Positions 43,540-58,150 of a stretch of 64,000 nucleotides of DNA are shown here, one piece after another. The position numbers and the translations under genes are program-made. The number at the start of each line of letters is the position of its first letter. Position 1 is the stretch's first letter. The stretch comes from Diphasiastrum complanatum. Its lineage: Eukaryota > Streptophyta > Lycopodiopsida > Lycopodiales > Lycopodiaceae. Location of the stretch: assembly GCA_029204225.1 (NCBI GenBank), contig CM055100.1, positions 27,606,649-27,670,648 on the forward strand, written 5' to 3'. Under the pieces are notes generated by a model. The model made no database searches. It saw only the letters and a list, made by a program, of their open reading frames with translations, and was not told the origin of the DNA.

Positions 43540-44110
43540 TTTTCAAAGGATCGAATTTTTCAACCCAATGTTGCGCATGGCAAAGATGGATTTTTTGACC
43601 CTGGATCGGATCAGATCAAGGAGGATTTATTAAAACCCTTTGTATATTTCCAACCTAGAGTAAAATCCGACCCCTTGTATATTTTTCGACCCAGAGTAAA
43701 ATCCAACTCTTTGTACTATCAACTCAGAATTTTTTCGAGGACTCGAATTTTTCTTCCAAAGACTCAAATTTTTTTAAAGGATCGAATTTTTCTAATGACT
43801 CAAATTTTTTCAAAGACTCAAATTTTTCCAAAGGATCTAATTTTTCCTACGCAACGTTGAGCTTGGCAAAGAAGGATTTTCCAACTCTGCATCAGATACG
43901 ATCAAGGCGGATTTATTCCGACCCTTTGGAATTTTTTTGACCTAGAGAACAATCTGATCATTTGTATATTTTTGACTTTTTGTATTGTCAACTTAAAATT
44001 TTTCCAAAGGCTCGAATTTTTCCGAAGACTCAAATCTTTCCGAAGACTCGAATTTTTTCAAAGACTCCGACAGTATCAAATTTTACAATGGATCAAATTT
44101 TATACACTGG
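43540..44110. repeat. 286-bp tandem duplication built of GATCGAATTTTTC words
   Basis: GTTGCGCATGGCAAAG (43570) and GTTGAGCTTGGCAAAG (43856) mark matching points 286 bases apart. Each unit also contains many copies of (A)GGATCGAATTTTTC and GACTCAAATTTTTTC. Confidence 0.75.
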
Positions 44111-44653
44111 GTCGAAAAGTAACATAGTATCGGAAAATATACAAAGGGTGAAAAATGGGTTGGATTTATCAGACCCAATTCGACTCGATTCAGGGTCGAA
44201 AACGTCCGGATAATTTTTGTCTCAATCCGATCCGCCGATCCAAGGCTGGAAAATTTCTTTTTGACAAGGATGACATTGGGTTAAAAAAAATTCGACACTG
44301 GATTTTTTGACCTTATGAAAAACTCGAGCCTTTTTTTTTAGGGTTTTGTTCAGCTTTTAAAATGCTCATTACTGAGGATGAGCATCGAATTCCAACAAAA
44401 CACACATGCATGAACAACATATTCACTTTGAACTATGGGCCGTCCTTTAACAGACATTTGCAAACACAGATACCGCCCGTCAACTTTTTATTAAGATACT
44501 CCCTGTGCTATTGTTGAACATGGTTAAACTTTGACCCCTACTATGGCGGATATGTGTGAGATATGTTACATATTCGAGATGCGAGATGTACGAGATCGGC
44601 CACCATCCAAATCATCGGTCATCACCCAAATCATCGAAGGCCACTTAAATCCA

Positions 44654-45336
<683 letters not shown>

Positions 45337-47211
45337 TGAGTTTGTGTTTTGGCGACCAAGGGAAGGTGCCTAAATGAGATAGTGGCTTGTTTCTTTGACA
45401 TCCATGATATAGCTCCATCAACTATGAAAATACAATGAGAACTGATAGATTTCCTATCCATTATATCTCCAGCATAGTTCGAATCTGAAAATCCAAACAA
45501 GTTAGGTGATGATCCCTCATGCAATATGCCAAAATCTCGAGTTCCAATGATGTACCTCAAAACTTGTTTTCCTAGCTTCTAATGCTCCTCACTAGGATCT
45601 TGCATGAATTGGCTCAATCTTCCAACACAATGGCTTAGATCTGGTATTGTAATGGTTAGATATATGAGTGAACCAACTAGCTTCCTATGGAACGTAATGT
45701 CCATAGATGTATCACAAGATTTTGCATCTACCATATGAAATCTTTCTAGAATAGAATTAGCATACTTCTCTTGACAAATGAAAGTAGATTGAGAAGATCT
45801 AATCACTTCTATTCCTAACATGTAATGCAAATTACCAAGATCATGCACCTCAAATTCCTTCTTAAGAACACTCTTGATATCCTCCACCATTCAAGATGAT
45901 ATCATCCACATAGATTAGCAAGATGGTAACATCATTTCCAACAAACTTATAATAAAGTGAATGATCATGCTCACTTATAACAAAGCCTTGAGAAAGTAAA
46001 AAAGTGTTAAGCTTAGCATACCAACTCCTTGGTGCTTGCTTAAGGCCATACAAACTCTTTTGTGGTAGACACACATGATTTGGCTTTGTAGAAGAAATGT
46101 AGCTCTCGAGTTGCTCCATGTACACTTCCTCCTCAAGATCACCATTCAAAAAAGCATTTTTAATGTCCAATTTCCATATATTTCATCCATAAAGAGCAGC
46201 AAGTGACATGATGACTTGAATGCTTACCATCTTTGCCACGGGTGCAAAGGTCTCATCATAGTTAATCCCTTGTTCTTGAGCATATCCTTTTGCCACCTTG
46301 CCTTGTACTTGTTGATAGATCCATCTTGGTTTGTCTTCACCTTGAAGCATTTGCATCCAATAGCTTTCTTGTCCTTAGGTAGCTCCACCAACCTCCATGT
46401 TCCATTCTTCATAAGAGCTTGATACTCAAGGTCCATTGCTTGGATCCGCTCCTCTTTGTTCCTTGCTTCATCTACACTTGTAGGTTCATCAAAAGAGGTT
46501 AGGAAAGCAACATAATTTCCAGAGACTACTTGCTTACCCTTTTCATCATATGTGAGCCTTGAAGGCATTTGTCTTTCCCTTGATGTTCTCCTTGGCTTTT
46601 GACTTGATGAAGGTCCATCATCATCACCACCATCTAAAATAGGATCCTTTACATCAACATCAAGAATTTTAGATCCATCCACATCACTATCAATAATGCT
46701 TGAAGATACTTTTGGAATGTTCCCTTCATAAAAAATGACATCTCTATCAACAACCACTTTGTTAGTAGAAGGAATGTAAACCTTGTAGGCTTTACTCACC
46801 TCACTATATCCAACAAAAATACCTTTCCTTGAAGATGGATCCTACTTGGTCCTATCATCAAGAGTAATGTTGACATAGCATGTGCATCCTAAAGTTTTAA
46901 GAAAGTTGACACCTCGGCCTCCTCTTGAACAACATCTCAAAAGGTGCTACTCGGCCACCTATTGCACAAGAAATTGGCATACAACAAAGCTTGATCCCAA
47001 AATGGTTTATCAAGATTAGCACTTAACCTCATGGCTTTAGCACTCACATAAAGTCCTATTCTTCCTTTCTACCACTCCATTTTGTTGTGGGGTCCTTGGT
47101 GTTGTATACTCCCTCTTGATCACATTAAAGGGCCTTAAACTTTGTAGATATGTACTCACCACCATTGTCACTCCTTAAGCACTTAATCCTTGTGGAAAAT
47201 TGATTCTCCCT
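45337..47211 (-). mobile_element. Ty1/copia element 'C', 3' segment: integrase end, RT, RNase H start
   Basis: Minus frames from 47211: decayed integrase core, then VSKAYKVYIPSTNKVVVDRD (46799), SRERQMPSRLTYDEKGKQ, TWRLVELPKDKKAIGCK (RT start, near 46400), MDIKNAFLNGDLEEEVYM, SLYGLKQAPRSWYAKL, VTILLIYVDDIILNG (catalytic YVDD, near 45920), LGNLHYMLGIEVIRS, and RNase H (FSDSNYAGDIMDRKSISSHC, SWMSKKQATI). It is cut at the (TA)n tract, so RNase H end and 3' LTR are lost. Several frame shifts. Its continuation towards gag resumes at 53421, beyond the nested element B copy 2. Confidence 0.9.
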
Positions 47212-47446
47212 TGTCAATAATCTGATGAGCACTATCAATCAATCACCATAAGCAATCACCAAGAGAAAGAGGAAGAACACACCATCACACTATATCACAC
47301 TGAATGAAAGAGTACAATAAACCCTGAATATATATAGAGAGAGAGAGCGAAAACTAGTAGTTGACTAGCCTACAGCTACTTACAACTGGTAACAGCTGTC
47401 AACAGTAAATCGTAAACAGTAACAAGTTTATCATTGGTTTCTAACA
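47212..47446 (-). repeat. 3' LTR of copia B copy 2
   Basis: Runs TGTTAGAAACC...ATTATTGACA on the minus strand, 235 bp. It contains only a short TATATATAGAGAGAGAG block, unlike the 5' LTR. Confidence 0.92.
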
Positions 47447-47465
47447 CTCTCTCTCAATGATAAAA

Positions 47466-48890
47466 TTATATTCTTCTATTCCTAATAGTACAAAACGTTC
47501 CAGATTTACATCTACCTAATGACTTAGTAAAAATATCTGCCATTTGATCTTCAGATTTACAAAAAACAAGATCAATGGTTCCATCAAGTATTTTCTCTCG
47601 AACAAAGTGATAATGTATTTCAATGTGCTTGGTTCGAGCATGTAGAACTAGATTTTTGGCAAGGTGAATGCAGTTTTGGTTGTCGCAAGAAGTAGTAGTC
47701 GCATCCACCTGTGATTGACCTAAATCGACAAGCAATCTTCGTAGCCATACTGCTTCCTGTGTAGCATTGCTGAGTGCACGATATTCAACTTCCGTTGAAG
47801 ATAAGACTATAGTAGGTTGCTTTTTGCTGCTCCATGAAACTGCAGCTGTACCATAACTGAACGTATGACCACTGATAGATCTTCTATCATCAATATTACC
47901 TGCCCAATCAGCATCTGTGTAACCTACCAACATTGTCACTTCAGGCTGATCATACTTCAAACCAAATTCAACGTCCCTCGAATGTACAGAATATGTTTAG
48001 CAGACTTCCAGTGTGCTTGACTAGGATTTTGCATAAATTGACTAACAACACCAACAACACAAGAAATATCAGTTCGTGTGTGTGTCAAATAGATCAAACT
48101 ACCCACCAGCTGTTTGTACAAGTAAGCATCTACTTTCTCAGATTCATCATATGCAGTAAGCTTCATGTTGACATCCATCAGTGTACTCAAAGGCTTACAA
48201 TCCTGCATATTGAACTTATAAAGCAAATCTCATGCATACTTGCTTTGTGTAAGAAAGACAACCTCTTCCTTTTGCCATACTTCAATGCCAAGACAATAGT
48301 GCATCAATCCTAGATCGCTCATGTCAAAAGCATTGGAAAGATCTGATTTGATTTCATCAATTAAGCTCTCATTACTTCCTGTAATAATCAAATCATCCAC
48401 GTACAAAACAATGAGCACTATATTTGAATCTTGCTTTAGAATGTAAAGATTAGGATCAGCCTTACTCTTTACCGTTCTCCTTTGCTTGAAGTGTTCATCA
48501 ATGCAAGAGTACCATGCCCATGGTGCTTGCTTCAATCCATAGATAGCTTTGTTGAGCTTACAAACAAGATGCTCTCTCCCTGGCTCAACAAATCCTTGAG
48601 GTTGTACTAAATACACCTCTTCATCCAGCACTCCATTAAGAAAGGCAGATTTAACGTCCATTTGCTAGATCTTCCAACCATGAAAAGTAGAAATAGCAAT
48701 GATAGAACATATAGTTACCATCTTAGCTATGGGTGCGAAGGTTTCCTCAAAATCAATGCCTTCTTGCTGCTCAAATCCTCTCGCAACCAACCGTGCTTTG
48801 TACTTGTTGAGTTGCCCATCTGCTCCATATTTGATCTTATAAATCCATTTGCAAGTGATACGCATCTTGCCCTTAGGTAGCTCAACCAAG
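47466..48890 (-). pseudogene. Copia B copy 2 RT and RNase H
   Basis: Minus frames from 48889: [76 protein letters not shown] (catalytic YVDD), LGLMHYCLGIEVWQKE, FNMQDCKPLSTLMDVNMK, LVGSLIYLTHTRTDI, VGYTDADWAGNIDDRRSISG, STEVEYRALSNATQEAVWLR, KHIEIHYHFVREKILDGTID, DQMADIFTKSLGR. All RT/RNase H landmarks are present; four frame breaks and a stop separate them. Copy 1 has the same order with more damage. Confidence 0.93.
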
Positions 48891-50579
48891 TTTCACGTCC
48901 TATTTTTTGGTGTGGCCTCCATTTCTGTTTCCATTGCTGCATGCCACTCCTTGTGCTCCTTTGCTTCATGAAAGGTTTTTGGTTCTTGAGCCTTTAGCAT
49001 GGAACCCATTAGGGCTGGATTCATTTCTAACCACTTGCAGGAGGTTTTCAATTTCTGCTTGACCTTCTAAGCTCTCCCTGTTCGCTAGATTCGGGAGTAT
49101 CTCCCTTCTTAGCATCACCTGTGACTGATAATTACCATTTAGGTACTCGCTTAGGGATTTCAGCTTCAAACATATGTTTTTCCATTGGATCTTCTGCATC
49201 AAGATTCACTCCTTTCTTGATCTGTACTTTTGCTCCCTCATCAAAAGGTTTAGTGATTTTTTCATATTGTTCACCTTGACTCATCTCGTCGAATGTAGCA
49301 TCCCTAGAAATCACAAGCTTTTGTGCATTTGTATCATACATCCTATATGCCTTGGCCTTCTCATCATATCCAAGGAAAATACTCTTGACAGCTTTTGCAT
49401 CCAATTTCCTTCATTTCTCATCAGGAATATGAGCATAAGCATCACAATCAAATACTCTCAAATGAGAAATATTAGGTTTCTTTCTAGTAAAAGCTTCATG
49501 AGGTGTTTTATCTTCCACAGATTTTGTAGGACAACGATTCAGGATGTGCGTAGCTGTGCTGCAAGCTTCTGTCCAAAAGGTGTTTGGCATACCCTTGATT
49601 TTGAGCATTGCACTGGCCATCTCAACAATGGATCTATTCTTTCGCTTTGCAACTTCGTTTTGCTGCGATGAATAAGGTGTTGTAGTCTGTCTCTTGATCC
49701 CTTGAACTTTGCAAAAATCAATAAATTCTGTCGAAAAATACTCACCACATCCATTGATCTCAAGGTCTTGATGTAACTTCCTGTTTGCTTTTCAGCTAAT
49801 GCCTTGAATTCCTTGAACTTAGCAAAAGTGTCTGATTTCTTGCTTATGAAATAAATCCAAATGCATCTGCTATAATCATCAATAAAGGTAATAAAGTAAT
49901 AGCAACCACTAAAAGATCTAGTCTGCATTGGTCCACATAGATCATTGTGGACAATATCTAGGATGCCACTGGCTCTCCTTGCTCCACTTTTGGAAAACCT
50001 CTCTCTGTGTTGTTTTCCCAAAATGCAACCTTCACAGATTTTTCCTTCAAAAGAAATATCAGGCAATCCAATAACTAGATTACGTCTTTTCAGAATTTGT
50101 AAACTTTGAGCACTGATATGACCAAATCGTTGATGCCAAAGGTCACTTCGACTATCAACAGTGCTTACCATAACTTGAGTAAAAGATCTCGCATTCAGTT
50201 TATAGTGTCGATTTCCGTTGACTCTAGCTCCTGTAGCAATCACTTTGTAGTGATTCTTGATGTCCTTGACGAGACATTTGTCGCTATCAAACTCAACCTT
50301 GAGTTGTTGATTAGCCATCATCCCAACTAATAGTAAATTGTTGGCTAAACAAGGAACATATTGCACATTGCTTATCCGCTTTATCATTCCACTGGCTACC
50401 ACTCCAAATCCTTTCACAAGTAGCAATTGGCCATCAACTTGTCCAACTTCATCGCCATTGTGAATTTTCTTGAATTCTGAAAACCACTCCTTCCTCAAAG
50501 TCATGTGCTTGGACGCTCCACTGTCAATGTACCAGGTATCCTTTGCTTCATCACTTGTCATTAGCGCCGTAATGAACAA
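48891..50579 (-). pseudogene. Copia B copy 2 protease and integrase
   Basis: From 50579 leftwards: DTWYIDSGASKHMTLRKEWF (aspartic protease, DSGAS), GARVNGNRHYKLNA, SDLWHQRFGHISAQSLQILK and CEGCILGKQHRERF (HHCC domain), LDIVHNDLCGPMQTRSFSGC, FITFIDDYSRCIWIYF (catalytic Asp), then a frame change near 49760 just before the Asn-Gly-Gly-Glu region, the Ala/Met helix near 49620, and DAKAVKSIFLGYDEKAKAYR (C-terminal region, 49404). It would insert the cDNA into chromosomes. At least two frame changes and one stop. Confidence 0.92.
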
Positions 50580-50699
50580 GTTTGAGCTTTCACTTGTATC
50601 ATCTTCATATTGATCATCATCAAATTGATGTTGATTAACATAATTGTCTTCATAATGATCATCATCAAATTGATGTTGATCAGCATAATTGCCCGCCTG

Positions 50700-51665
50700 T
50701 CATTTGCCTTGTCTTTGTGCTATCTCCTTTTGTTTCTTGAAGCATTCACGCTCTCAATGGCCAGGTTTGTTGTAGTACCTGCAATTTCCAGGTATATTTT
50801 GTCTGGAATAGCCACGTCCTTGACCTCGGCCTTGATTCCAATTGCCTCGATTCGGGCTATCATCAGCTTGCTCATGAAATTGTTGAAATGATCCCCGACT
50901 TGAGTTTTTTCCTCTCGATTGATTCCTACCACGGCCAAATCTTCTGCCTCGTCCTCTAACTGCAAGAGCTTGACTATAGCCCTTGTTATGATGATTCAAG
51001 TTCTCTTGACGTTGCTCTTCCTACAAGAGTAATCCACCTAGCTCTTCATATGTTGGAAGATTCTCCCATGTGGCAATGCTTGTCACAAACATCTGATGTG
51101 ACTCACTCAAGTTGTTCAATGTCAATTGAAAGATCTCGCGATCCTGTACTCGCTCTCCAACGGCAGCTAGTTGATCACGGATCTCTTTTACCTTCAATAG
51201 GTGATCGGCAATAGTTGCACCATCATCCATCCGTAATGTGTGCAGCTTTGTCTTCAAGAATAGCACTCGAGATGTGTTTGTGGTCTCAAACAATGCCTTC
51301 AACATATCCCACGCTTCTTTCGGTCCTTCCGAATCCGAAATGTAGGGAATGATAGCATCTCTGACTAACAAGTTGATGACATTTTGTGCTTTCTGTTTCC
51401 TCCTATCAAATGTCCGCTGATCTTCTTCAATCACTGGCCTTGTCTCCTCACCTGTCATGATCTCCCATAGCTCCTTTTCCATCAAAATGTTCTTCAATTT
51501 GAATTTCCAAACTGCATAGTTGTCGGCTCCTTCCAATTTGCTTGACTCAGTGAGAACGCTTTCGCTTAGCATTGCCATAACTACAATTAGATGACTCCGG
51601 ATTGCAAAAATGATTGCAAAAATGAAAAACTTGCTGCAAAATTGACAAATGATGTCTCCGACCAC
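50700..51665 (-). pseudogene. Copia B copy 2 gag
   Basis: Begins near 51580 (MLSESVLTESSKLEGADNYA), with WKFKLKNILMEKELWEIMTG, LHTLRMDDGATIADHLLKVK and a Gly/Arg-rich RNA-binding stretch (GRRFGRGRNQSRGKNSSRGS). The zinc knuckle reads CRYYNKPGH then a stop: the second Cys is replaced by Tyr and the following Trp codon is a stop, so RNA packaging would fail. Copy 1 retains the intact knuckle. Confidence 0.9.
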
Positions 51666-53069
51666 TTTCCAATCCGAGCTATGGATTGAAAGTTATGCCA
51701 AATTGAAGATTTTGGTCTTAAAATGGCTCAGAACTGCTCTTAAGCCTGAAAAATGGCAATTATTGCCAAACTGCCATTTTTGGAAATTTTTTCCGTCTTG
51801 CACAAATCTCCGATTTCAGATATTTTTATATCAGCACGTAGCCCTTTGTACCAGCATAGCTCCTATCTAATCAAATCCAAAAAACAGTCTCTCCAGCTAG
51901 GTCAAAATATCACTCTATTTTTTGCTTATTTGCAAAAAATACACAGTGGACAGACCTTAAACAAAAGTGGCCCAGTACCAATGTTAAGGGCCCTTTCAAA
52001 ATTTCAGTTGAAGTTGAAGAAAGATGAAGTAAAACTTCAATGAATTTCTGGCCGTCGGATCTATGCAAGATCTGTGGTCCAGATCAACTTGTTTCTTGCC
52101 TTTGACATGTGGCATTCATCCACACATGCGCTCTCATTTTTTGTGTTTGTAAGGGGACCCAACCCCTACAAACGCTATGTTTTTAGAGCAGTTCACCGCG
52201 CGATTCCTGGGCCTCCCCTCGCGCATTTCAGACAGCCAGGTAGGCATTTCGCCCTCAACAACAAACGTTTCGTCCCAAAAAATAGGCGTTTCGGGCCTTT
52301 GTCCGACATTTCGGGTCAGCAGACTGACGTTTCGGGGGAGTTTGATGGCGTTTCGGGACCTTTTGGTGGCGTTTCGGGCCTGTGTGCTGCGTTTCAGACC
52401 TGTTCAGCACCTTTTCAGTAATAGAATGCAGCCAGCAAACCTGCAAAACATTGTTTTCTAGCCAAAAAACCTCTGTTTCTCACTCAAATCTCCACCAAAA
52501 TCCGTGATTTTGATGTAATGGATTACAAATCCAACTCTCCTTGCAGTTGGCTACCTCCCAACACTACTCTCACTGAAAATGATGGAGGATACTGAGTTTT
52601 CCAGACCTATCATACTTGTTTGCACAAGTTTCACACAAAATCACCAAAGTAGGCTAAAACTCAATGAAATCACAGTTTCTCAGTTCCTAAATGCTTCATA
52701 ACTGTGAATGGCAATACTAGACACAGTCTAGTGTGATTTGCAGTTTCCCAAACAAACAAATGAGGGATTTCTTGGCAAAACTCTCTCACAAATGGCACTT
52801 TTCACACAGAACTTGGAATTATTGTAAAAATCTCCCAACTCAACAGATTTTCAATTTGTCTGATGCTACCTTGGCCTTTTTGATGCCTCCGGGACTGTGT
52901 CTTTGTTTCCCACTGATGATTCTGAGCTCCAAAACCTGCAAAATACTCCAAGGAAGAATCTCTTCCAACTTTTGCCTCTCCAAGCTTTCACCTCCTATGA
53001 AGGACTTCCTCAATTCATTGTGGAGCCTATGACAAGCTGTATCCACTGATCAGGCACGCAGGACTATCG
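51666..53069 (-). other. Copia B copy 2 5' leader, about 1.4 kb
   Basis: Unusually long leader between primer site and gag with no recognised domain. It contains the GCGTTTCGGG repeat (52230-52410). Whether it includes captured host sequence cannot be judged here. Confidence 0.6.
52230..52410. repeat. GCGTTTCGGG minisatellite, about eight units
   Basis: (G)RCRTTTCGGG(C/A) words recur every 21-30 bases within the leader, e.g. 52264, 52284, 52307, 52329, 52348, 52369 and 52389. It is strongly CpG-rich for this AT-rich region. Confidence 0.8.
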
Positions 53070-53082
53070 GGCTCTGATACCA
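53070..53082 (-). other. Primer binding site of copia B copy 2
   Basis: TGGTATCAGAGCC on the minus strand directly after the 5' LTR; exact match to the usual initiator tRNA-Met site. Confidence 0.95.
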
Positions 53083-53420
<338 letters not shown>

Positions 53421-54832
53421 TCCCTTGCATTCTTGAATTTAACACAGACATCATACACTTCATCCTTGCTCTTTAGTAGATAGATCCAACAAAATCTACT
53501 AAAAGCATCGATGAAAGTTACATACATCTTAGCTCCACTATTGCTAATTGTAGTAATTCCATGAATATCCAAATGTACAACTTGAAAAGGCTTTGTAGAT
53601 CTAGATATAGATCTAGTATAAGGTAGTCTATGTGACTTTGACAAAGCACAAGACTCACAAACATGATTGATACTTTTTTAAGGAACTTGGAAGACCAATC
53701 ACAACCTTCTTTCTAGCCATTACCTCCAATGACTTGAAGTTGAGGTGCCTCATCCTTTTATGCCAAACCTCTTGAATATGTATTTGCTCTCTTGCAACAC
53801 ATCCAACTTGGTTAGCAATAACACAAGCATCTAGTTTGAAGAACTTCCCTTGCCTTTTACATTTTGCAATCAAGATATCCCTCCTTTATAAGCATATTTA
53901 TCAAACTCAAATTTGAGGCCTTTACTTAGCAATTGACTCACACTAAGTAAAGTCTTGGTAATAGATGGAATGAACAAAACATCCTCCAAATGAAGATTCC
54001 TATTTGTAGAGAGAGAAAAAGAAATTTTGCCAATCCCTTTGATTGCACACTCACCATCATTGGCCGTGTAGATCACCCTCTTGTCATCTCCATATTCCAA
54101 GAAAGAAGTGAAGTAATCTTTGTGAAAAGTAACATGTGAACTTGCTCCACTATCAATCCACCATGGATCTAGATCTCCATCATTAGAAAGCATACATGAA
54201 GTCATCACAAAAGCATCATCATTTGCATCTTGAACATCCAAACTATCCTCATCAAGAGTAAGAGTACCTTGCTTGTCTCTTCTTCTTGTAGCACTCACTT
54301 GCAAAGTGTCATTTGATGCCACAATAGAAGCACTTGAGCTTTGATCTATCTTTCTTTTTGCCATTTGAAGAAGCCTCCCCTTGATGTTGCCCTTTAAACC
54401 ACTTGCTTTTGCTTTTGCCCTTGAATTTGCCCTTGATGAACATAGTGACTCCTCTGCAACTTGAGATATCGATGTAGATCCACCTCTTGCTTGAAGCTGC
54501 CTATATTTTTCATTGATTAAGATCTCTTAAAGATCAATCAAACTTGGCAAAGTCTTTTGAATGGCAAGACTTTGAACAATGTTAGCATGAGCATCCAACA
54601 ATCCATTAAGAATTGCTTGAACAAGATCTCCTTCCTTAATGCTCTCATCAATGCAAGCTAACTCATCATTCAAAGCTTTAACTCTCAAAATAAAAGTATT
54701 TGGACTTTATTCACTCTTTTGCAAACAAGAAAAGATTTGCCTTCTTAGATTCAACACTCTAGAAGTAGAGTCGGATTCATAAAGCTTCTTCAATGAATCC
54801 CAAGCATCCTTTGATGAAGTACTCATACCAAT
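53421..54832 (-). pseudogene. Copia C middle segment: gag C-terminus, protease, integrase N-terminal half
   Basis: From 54832 leftwards: SSKDAWDSLKKLYESDSTSR (gag), a Lys-rich stretch, then DLDPWWIDSGASSHVTFHKD (protease, near 54170), LHLEDVLFIPSITKTLLSVS, EVWHKRMRHLNFKSLEVMAR (integrase HHCC start), then SRSTKPFQVVHLDIHGITTI and AKMYVTFIDAFSRFCWIYLL (core, catalytic Asp). It stops at 53421 at the target site of nested element B. The zinc knuckle region near 54370-54480 is degraded. The C-terminal part lies at 45337-47211. Confidence 0.9.
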
Positions 54833-55516
<684 letters not shown>

Positions 55517-55764
55517 CCAACTTCCTTGAGAAGCTCATTGGTAACATTCATCTTTATCATGTGTAGAGCCCTTTTGGCCGTCTTGTCATACCTCATTTGA
55601 TGTTGTTGTGTTGCTGGTGTCTCCTCCAAGCCTACAACAATATCCAAAACATCATTCATCTCAATAAGTGATTCCAGCCTCACTTTCCACAATGAATAGT
55701 TACTTGAGGTAAGCCTATCATTGGCTTCCAACATGACTCCACTTGATGTAGCTATGAAAATCAT
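55517..55764 (-). pseudogene. Copia C gag N-terminus
   Basis: The minus strand reads LEANDRLTSSNYSLWKVRLE, SLIEMNDVLDIVVGLEETPA and KRALHMIKMNVTNELLKEV, the same gag-copia N-terminal motif as elements A and E. It ends at the solo LTR H insertion. An upstream leader or LTR for element C was not found; the LTR of element E begins 67 bases further right. Confidence 0.88.
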
Positions 55765-55830
55765 AAAAAGTTATCTATCATAGCTTTAGGAGTTTCCTAA
55801 GTTTTTATGTCAAACATCTTGGTGTAGAGT

Positions 55831-56458
55831 TGTGATAGGGCCAAAAATTGGCATAGATGGCAAATTGGTCAAATCCACATGTAATGCCTCTATTGAGCCA
55901 AAAGTGTAAATAGGCTTGTGACACTTGTATTAATATAATTTGATAAGTGATCAGGTCAAAGTATTGGCTTTGGTCAAAAGGTCCAACAGAAATTGAGAAA
56001 TACTCATAAAGGGTCCAATAGAATTGCAAGATGGATGCATCACTCATCCAATAGCATTAGAGAGGCTAGTATTAGGGGTCCAATAGGAAGTAGGCAAAGC
56101 TCTCCACGAGTTTTATATGTACTCTCTCTACCAATCATTATGTAATTGAGATTTTGAGCAAATTTGAGTGTAATCAAGTTTTTGTGAGTATTATCTTCTC
56201 TCTCTACTCGAGACCAATTGGTCTATTCTCTCTCTACCCAAGAAGAGGAGCTTAATTTTACTTAGTTTTTTTCATGGAGTACTTCTCTTACATGTAGAAA
56301 CACTTTGATTATCAATCTATGCATCTACCTTTGCCTCTTCACCTTAGATTTTGATCAAGATCTTGGATTTCAATCAAGTATTGATTTAAAGTGCATAAGC
56401 TTGACTTAGGAGATCATTCACACACATTAGGACATTCCCACACATGTGAGATTTTACA
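55831..56458 (+). repeat. 5' LTR of copia E
   Basis: Starts TGTGATAGGGCC and ends GAGATTTTACA directly before a primer site; 628 bp. The start is inferred from TG...CA ends and is less certain than the end. CT-rich motifs (TCTCTCTCTACTCGAGACC) lie in its second half. Confidence 0.7.
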
Positions 56459-56472
56459 TGGTATCAGAGCCT
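56459..56472 (+). other. Primer binding site of copia E
   Basis: TGGTATCAGAGCCT follows the LTR; exact initiator tRNA-Met type site. Confidence 0.93.
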
Positions 56473-57370
<898 letters not shown>

Positions 57371-58150
57371 ATGGGTTCCTATCTATTGGAATCTAGTAAA
57401 AGGCTATCTACTTCCAACTATTCTTATTGGAAGTTGAGAATGGAGTCAATTCTAACACTCCAAGATGTGATGGACATTGTACTTGGGATTGAGGAGGAGC
57501 CTCAAGTCCTTTAAGAAGTACAAAAGTATAAGAAGAGAGCTAGGATGGCTCTCCATTATATCAAAATGAATGTCTCCAATGAGAGTATGAGGGAGATTGG
57601 TGCCTGTACATTGGCCAATGATGCTTGGGATATCTCAAATCATTATATGAGGCCAAGAATATCTCAAGACTCCTCACTCTTAGAAACCAAATCTTCCAAA
57701 GTTCTCAAAAGAGTGATGAGAGTGCCACTAATTATGGGTTGAGAGTGAAAGATACTCATAGGGAGCTTGCTTGCATTGGAGGATCTATAAATCAAAGTGA
57801 GCTAGTCCAAGTCATACTTACTGGCTTGAGAGATGAGTATGAGAACCTTGTCCAATCCTATGCCATCAAGGAGGATCTACCCACTTTGGAGGATTTGCAA
57901 GGAGTGCTATTGGTTGAAGAATCAAGACATGAGAACAAGCTATTAAGGATGAAGAAGTTATCACTCAACCATAATGGTGATGGTAAAGCTCTTTCTGCCA
58001 AGCACAAAGGGAGGAGCAAAAACCAACACCAACACTTCTCCAAGGACAAAGCAAGGGACCAATATGGAGGAGAGGATGACACCTCTCATGCTTCTACCTC
58101 AAAGAAGAAGAAGAAGAATATTAAATGTTTCTTTTGTGGCAAGATGGGGC
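57371..58150 (+). pseudogene. Copia E gag, three frames, ending inside the zinc knuckle
   Basis: From ATG 57371: MGSYLLESSKRLSTSNYSYW and MESILTLQDVMDIVLGIEEE, then a TAA at 57512. It continues in a second frame (KKRARMALHYIKMNVSNESM) and then a third (SLYEAKNISRLLTLRNQIFQ, YENLVQSYAIKEDLPTLEDL). A Lys/Ser-rich stretch leads to CFFCGKMGHYLLC, where the knuckle should read CX2CX4HX4C. Just before its last Cys the sequence jumps into the integrase C-terminus. Particle formation would be abolished. Confidence 0.9.
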
